A stretch of DNA of 64,000 nucleotides from Siphonodentalium dalli (taxonomy: Eukaryota > Mollusca > Scaphopoda > Gadilida > Siphonodentaliidae), in the NCBI GenBank assembly GCA_032622095.1, contig CP136066.1, positions 46,780,911-46,844,910 on the forward strand, in the 5' to 3' direction. The translations under genes and the position numbers were made by a program. The notes under the pieces were generated by a model. It had not been told where the DNA came from, ran no database searches, and worked only from the letters and a program-made list of their open reading frames with translations. Within the stretch, counting starts at the first letter, position 1; every line of letters begins with the position of its first letter. This document shows, in pieces, positions 57,899 to 64,000 of this stretch.

Positions 57899-60160
57899 AT
57901 TTTTTTTGTTTTTTTGTTTTTGTTTTTGTTTTTTTTTATTATTTGGTTTTCCTTATTTTGCCTAGACATACCTTGGGCTACAATATATTGATGTACTTTA
58001 CAATCCATGTCATAGTAACACTACCCTTGTTCTGGATACAGCAGTAATATATTTAATTTAACCCGTAAATGATGGGCAAGGGGGGTAACTAACTTTGATT
58101 ATTTGTATGACATGATGGGACGATAGGGGTTAACGAGCACCTAACTAAGGCGTCGCGCGCCAATTACGTCATACTGATGACTCACCAACGTCATTCCCAC
58201 AAACAAACTTCTGCATTAGATGTATTGGGTTCCATTTTGTCTGAAAACACACTTTTTGTGGGCATGGTGGCGGCCTAATTACCAATTTACGTGTTATGTA
58301 TACATTGGACTTTGGAAACAATTCGACCTTTCAGATCAACAGATTAAGGTAACTCAATTTATTTTACTTTATAGCTCGATTCATTATTATCGGTAATATT
58401 TATATCTATGCTCGACCTATTTTGGTATTATATCGGATTAACGATAAATTCAATTCATATATAACAAGGGAATACAAAATAACAATTACCTACTCACATA
58501 TATAATATGTATATACACGTAACAAATAGGATAATACCGACGTGTTTTGGTGCACCATCGCGCGCGATCAATCGTTTGAACATCTACGTGTGCTTGATTT
58601 CGAGGTTACATTTGGCCCGTTTTTAGCTGGGGTGTAGCTTGGTAATTTTGAGCTGCACGGTTCTTTCTCTAGTGATCACATAAGGTCGGGAGCATAATGA
58701 ACCGAAACCACAAATAAACGTTCTGATTTAAGTTCGTTTAACTAGAGATGCTCTCCTTGATGACCTGGCTATATTTATTTATCGATTCCCAACATTTTAA
58801 GATACCATTTTCGGCATGATCGTAGTAAACCTTTTCCAAATTATTAAATGTTATGTTTCCTCCATGTTATCAAGCCACGCCGACAATCAAACATTAGGCT
58901 AAATCACGAGGTTGTACAAAATCTGTAACTTGAAATATTGGCTAACTGTGTGGTTCTGTATATAATACAATACAAATATACAACATAAAAAGAACCCATT
59001 TATAAAGAGCGTTACACTATGTGTTATATATGCATATCTCCTTACAATACTTTATGTCTTATATGTAGGTTTTTCCCCACCGTTTATATCCCACCTGGAA
59101 CTGATATTATTGTCTTCGGTTTTCCCCATATAATATTGTATATAAACGGTTCTCAATTCTTTAAGTGCCATATATGCATATTTCAAAAAAATGCAAACAA
59201 CGGTACCTCCGACGGCTCTTTAAAACAATAAAACCTTGCCAGGATAGTGTGTGGATCTCAACAATGCTATGTGTTGTTTACTCTCCGAAACTTAGCCACA
59301 TTACCAAACACATTCATTCAAATGGCGGTTGTTTGGCGGTTTACATGCGATATGTTAAGCATATTGTTAATATTATTATCTGGGACCCAAGCGGCCATAT
59401 ACACGCATGCTAATACATGGGTGTGTTTTGTTTGACTACCATTGTATACTAGTATATACATATTATCGGGCGCCCCAACTCCCGTGCGACATACATATAT
59501 TTACATATCAAAATCAATATGTAATCATAGAATATACCCCAAATTTCTAGCGGAGCGTGCGCATTATGGTTTTGATCTGTCCGACCGTCTGTCCATCCAT
59601 CATTCGGTCTTGGTTTATGTGTGGTGGCTTAAGTTAAGTATCAACTGGGAAAACTATAATCTAGTGTTTGGGTTTTCTAACACAGAGTGCAGGCCGGGGC
59701 CGCATGTTCGGTGACCGCTGGCCACCCCCCCCCCCTTTGTGTTGGGATTTCCTTCTATGTACGGCATTTATAAGTCCCAACTGATTTTACTGGGATTACT
59801 GGCCCGGGGTGCAGGTTGGGTTCGAGCTTGGAGTCCTACCCGAGGGTTTTACATGTCACATCGCGATATTACTTCTGAGTCAATATATGACGCACATATA
59901 AAAAGCGTTTAATTTATTAGTTTTTACACGGGAATATGGAAAATCGGTTAATCCAAGGTGGTCTAGACGTATATGCTATACCTGTGTTACTCTTATGTAG
60001 ACATTTTGTAAACTGCCGCAAGGTAGACTGCTCTGGACATCACTAATGAAGTTTCCACTATCGAAGTTCAAGACAGGGGTGCCTCTATATGTGGGACCGG
60101 GGTGCGTGCATCCACCTGCTCATATATTATGGGTATCACAGAACAAAAAACAAAAACAAA
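57899..60160. other. 2.3-kb non-repeat interruption between the two arrays
   Basis: Its left edge is a T-rich run (tttttttgtttttttgtttt, from 57899) and its right edge a mirrored A-rich run (aacaaaaaacaaaaacaaag, ends about 60162), like terminal inverted simple repeats. The interior is AT-rich. It contains no recognised gene, apart from a poly-C run near 59726-59736. The monomer is broken at the junction with some bases missing, so the interruption is not a clean insertion. Confidence 0.5.
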
Positions 60161-63100
60161 GACATTTACCTTGACTTTGTAAGTCAGTTCATTCCCTCGC
60201 CCTGGGAGACTCGAATATAAAAGAGAATACACTGGCCTAACGACATTTACCTTGACTTTGTAAGTCAGTTCATTCCCTCCCCTTGGGAGACTCGAATATA
60301 TAAGAGAATACACTGGTCTAACGACATTTAACCTAGACTTTGTAAGTCAGTTCATTCCCTCCCCATGGGAGACTCAAATTTATAAGAGAATACACTGGCC
60401 TAACAACATTCACCTTGACTTTGTAAGTGAGTTAATTCCCTCCCCTGAGAGACTCTAATATATAAGAGAATACATTGGCCTAACGACATTTACCTTGACT
60501 TTGTAAGTCAGTTCATCCCCCACTGGGAGACTCAAATTTATAAGAGAATACACTGGCCTAACGACATTTAACCTTGACTTTGTAAGTCAGTTCATTCCCT
60601 CCCCTGAGAGACTCTAATATATAAGAGAATACACTGGCCTAACGACATTAACCTTGAATTTGTAAGTCAGTTCATTCTCTTATATATGCGACGCTCCCCT
60701 GAGAGACTCTAAAATATAAGAGAATACACTGGCCTAACGACATTAACCTTGACTGTGTAAGTCAGTTCATTCCCCCTGTGAGACTCGAATATATAAGAGA
60801 ATACACTGGCCTAACGACATTAACCTTGAATTTGTAAGTCGGTTCATTCCCTCCCCCTGGGAGACTCTAATATATAAGATAATACACTGGCCTAACGACA
60901 TTAACCTTGAATTTGTAAGTCAGTTCATTCCCTCCCCCTGGGAGACTCGAATATATAAGAGAATACACTGGCCTAACGACATTTACCTTGAATTTGTAAG
61001 TCAGTTCATTCCCTCCCCTGGGAGACTCGAATATATAAGAGAATACACTGGCCTAACGACATTAACCTTGAATTAGTAAGTCAGTTCATTCCCTCCCCAT
61101 GGGAGACTCGAATATATAAGAGAATACACTGGCCTAACGACGTTTACCTTGCCTTTGTAAGTCAGTTAATTCTCTTGTATATGCGACGCTCCCCTGAGAG
61201 ACTCTAACATATAAGAGAATACACTGGCCTAACGACATTTATCTTGACTTTGTAAGTCAGTTCTTTCCCTCCCCCTGGGAGACTCGAATATTTAAGAGAA
61301 TACACTGGCCTATCGACATTCACCTTGACCTTGTAAGTCAGTTCATTTCCTCCCCCTGGGAGACTCGACTATATAAGAGAATACACTGGCCTAACGACAT
61401 TCACCTTGACTTTGTAAGTGAGTTGATTCCCTCCCCCTGGGAGACTCGAATATATAAGTGAATACACTGGCCTAACGACATTCCCCTTGACTTTGTAAGT
61501 AAGTTCATTCCCTCCCCTTGGGAGACTCGAATATATAAGAGAATACATCGGCCTAACGACATTTAACCTTGACTTTGTAAGTCAGTTCATTCCCTCCCCT
61601 GAGAGACTCTAATATATAAGAGAATACACTGGCCTAACGACATTAACCTTGAATTTGTAAGTCAGTTCATTCTCTTATATATGCGACGCTCCCCTGAGAG
61701 ACTCTAAAATATAAGAGAATACACTGGCCTAACGACATTAACCTTGACTGTGTAAGTCAGTTCATTCCCCCTGTGAGACTCGAATATATAAGAGAATACA
61801 CTGGCCTAACGACATTAACCTTGAATTTGTAAGTCGGTTCATTCCCTCCCCCTGGGAGACTCTAATATATAAGATAATACACTGGCCTAACGACATTAAC
61901 CTTGAATTTGTAAGTCAGTTCATTCCCTCCCCCTGGGAGACTCGAATATATAAGAGAATACACTGGCCTAACGACATTTACCTTGAATTTGTAAGTCAGT
62001 TCATTCCCTCCCCTGGGAGACTCGAATATATAAGAGAATACACTGGCATAACGACATTAACCTTGAATTAGTAAGTCAGTTCATTCCCTCCCCATGGGAG
62101 ACTCGAATATATAAGAGAATACACTGGCCTAACGACGTTTACCTTGCCTTTGTAAGTCAGTTAATTCTCTTGTATATGCGACGCTCCCCTGAGAGACTCT
62201 AACATATAAGAGAATACACTGGCCTAACGACATTTATCTTGACTTTGTAAGTCAGTTCTTTCCCTCCCCCTGGGAGACTCGAATATTTAAGAGAATACAC
62301 TGGCCTATCGACATTCACCTTGACCTTGTAAGTCAGTTCATTTCCTCCCCCTGGGAGACTCGACTATATAAGAGAATACACTGGCCTAACGACATTCACC
62401 TTGACTTTGTAAGTGAGTTGATTCCCTCCCCCTGGGAGACTCGAATATATAAGTGAATACACTGGCCTAACGACATTCCCCTTGACTTTGTAAGTAAGTT
62501 CATTCCCTCCCCTTGGGAGACTCGAATATATAAGAGAATACATCGGCCTAACGACATTTACCTTGACTTTGTAAGTCAATTCATCCCTCCCCCTGGGAGA
62601 CTCAAATTTATAAGAGAATACACTGGCTTAACGACATTTAACCTTGACTTTGTAAGTCAGTTCATTCCCTCCCCCTGGGAGACTCTAATATATAAGAGAA
62701 TACATTGGCCTAACGACATTTAACCTTGACTGTATACATCAGTTCATTCCCTCCCCCTGGGAGACTCTGATATATAAGAGAATACATTGGCCTAACGACA
62801 TTTAACCTTGACTGTATACATCAGTTCATTCCCTCCCACTGGGAGTCTCGAATATATAAGAGAATACATCGGCCTAACGACGTTTACCTTGACTTTGTAA
62901 GTCAGTTCATCCCCCCTGGGAGACTCAAATTTATAAGAGAATACACTGGCTTAACGACATTTAACCTTGACTTTGTAAGTCAGTTCATTCCCTCCCCCTG
63001 GGAGACTTGAATATATAAAAGAATACACTGGCCTAACGACATTTACCTTGACTTTTTAAGTCAGTTCATTCACTTACATATGTGACGCTCCCCTGTGAGA

Positions 63101-64000
63101 CTCTAAAATATAAGAGCATACATTGCCCTAACGACATTTAACCTTGACTTTGTAAGTCAGTGCATTCCCTCCCCTGGGAGACTCGAATATATAAGAGAAT
63201 ACAATGGCCTATCGACATTCACCTTGACCTTGTAAGTCAGTTCATTCTCTTATATATGCGACGCTCCCCTGAGAGACTCTAACATATAAGAGAATACATT
63301 GGCCCAACGACATTTAACCTTGACTTTGTAAATCAATTCATTCCCTCTCCCTGATTGACTCTAATATATAAGAGAATACATTGGCCTAACGACATTTAAC
63401 CTTGACTGTATAAGTCAGTTCATTCCCTCCCCCTGGGAGACTTGAATATATAAGAGAACACCCTGGCCTAACGACATGTACCTTGAATTTGAAGTCAGTT
63501 CATTCCCTCTCCCTGTGAGACTCGAATATATAAGAGAATACATTGGCCTAACGACATTTAACCTTGACTGTATAAGTCAGTTCATTCCCTCCCACTGGGA
63601 TACTTGAATATATAAGAGAACACCCTGGCCTAACGACTTTTACCTTGACTTTGTAAATCAGTTCATTCCCTCCCCCTGTGAGACTCGAATATATAAGAGA
63701 ATACACTGGCCTACCGACATTCACCTTGACATTGTAAGTCAGTTCATTCCCTCCCCCTGGGAGACTCGAATATATAAGAGAATACACTGGCCTAACGACA
63801 TTCACCTTGACATTGTAAGTCAGTTCATTTCCTCCCCCTGGGAGACTCGAATATATAAGAGAATACACTGGCCTAACGACATTTACCTTGACTTTGTAAG
63901 TCAGTTCATTCCTTCCCCCTGGGAGACTCGAATATATAAGATAATACACTGGACTAACGACATTTACATTGACTTTGTAAGTCAGTTCATTACCTCCCCC
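60161..64000. repeat. MITE-derived satellite array 2, >45 monomers, runs off the right edge
   Basis: It has the same ~82-bp monomers as array 1, with mixed short ('ccctccccctgggagactc') and long ('ctcttatatatgcgacgctc') hairpin forms. It includes a 995-bp higher-order repeat (60561-61555 and 61556-62550). No right-hand MITE terminus was seen before the window ends. Confidence 0.92.
60561..62550. repeat. 995-bp higher-order repeat, two copies, within array 2
   Basis: The same irregular series of monomer variants (for example 'ccttgaattagtaagtcag', 'ccttgcctttgtaagtcag', 'attctcttgtatatgcgacg') appears twice at a fixed offset of 995 bp with only scattered differences. This shows a recent block duplication of about twelve monomers. 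Confidence 0.9.

Noticed and set aside
1299-59736. Several 8-12-base poly-G/poly-C runs (1299, 2250, 34499, 35496, 40556, 53060, 59726)
   Set aside because: They are noted as simple homopolymers; no consistent position or context supports a function, and they may carry length errors.

Overview
The window is animal nuclear DNA, most likely from a marine invertebrate. It is AT-rich and intron-bearing, with GT/AG splice sites, a short-chain dehydrogenase gene with very long introns, a B-box/NHL gene, and a very high load of small transposons, palindromes and tandem repeats. Lophotrochozoans fit this well (inference; the sequence alone does not fix the phylum). There are no operons, rRNA genes or CRISPR arrays.

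Left part (1-8 kb): a partial retroelement-like ORF runs off the left edge on the minus strand. A diverged ~110-bp tandem repeat, a perfect 55-bp palindrome and a ~430-bp inverted repeat follow. A large broken gene then occupies 2359-7153 (minus). It has Cys/His finger-like motifs at its N-terminus, a FEN/PIN-like nuclease pattern near its C-terminus and an eight-cysteine CXC module at its end. It is broken by three small frameshifts and one stop codon, and is probably a decayed copy of a dispersed multi-domain gene family.

Middle (8-35 kb): three exons of a DHRS11-like short-chain dehydrogenase lie on the minus strand (34743-34949, 13708-13843, 8391-8477). The gene spans more than 26 kb. Its introns hold a GC-rich foldback element, an array of composite repeats with NRF1-like palindromes (17.3-21.8 kb), two TTAA-ended MITEs, a hAT-type MITE with a perfect 8-bp target duplication, a RecQ-like helicase fragment, a tRNA-derived SINE and a ~160-bp tandem array (31.1-33.1 kb). 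The exon carrying the Rossmann glycine motif and one internal exon were not found.

Right part (35-64 kb): an 872-bp tandem duplication of the composite repeat in the opposite orientation; a minisatellite field that switches strand, with a nested foldback inside it; long hairpins; two elements with long terminal inverted repeats; a 1.3-kb zone packed with CTTAAG palindromes; a 45-bp minisatellite; a second hAT-type MITE; and one credible coding exon, a B-box/NHL-propeller protein (54435-55352, plus). Immediately after that gene, a TTAA-ended MITE terminus leads into about 80-bp satellite arrays (55.5-57.9 and 60.2-64 kb). The arrays are built from the MITE's own internal hairpin-and-spacer module, which makes them a visible MITE-to-satellite conversion and the most striking structure in the window.
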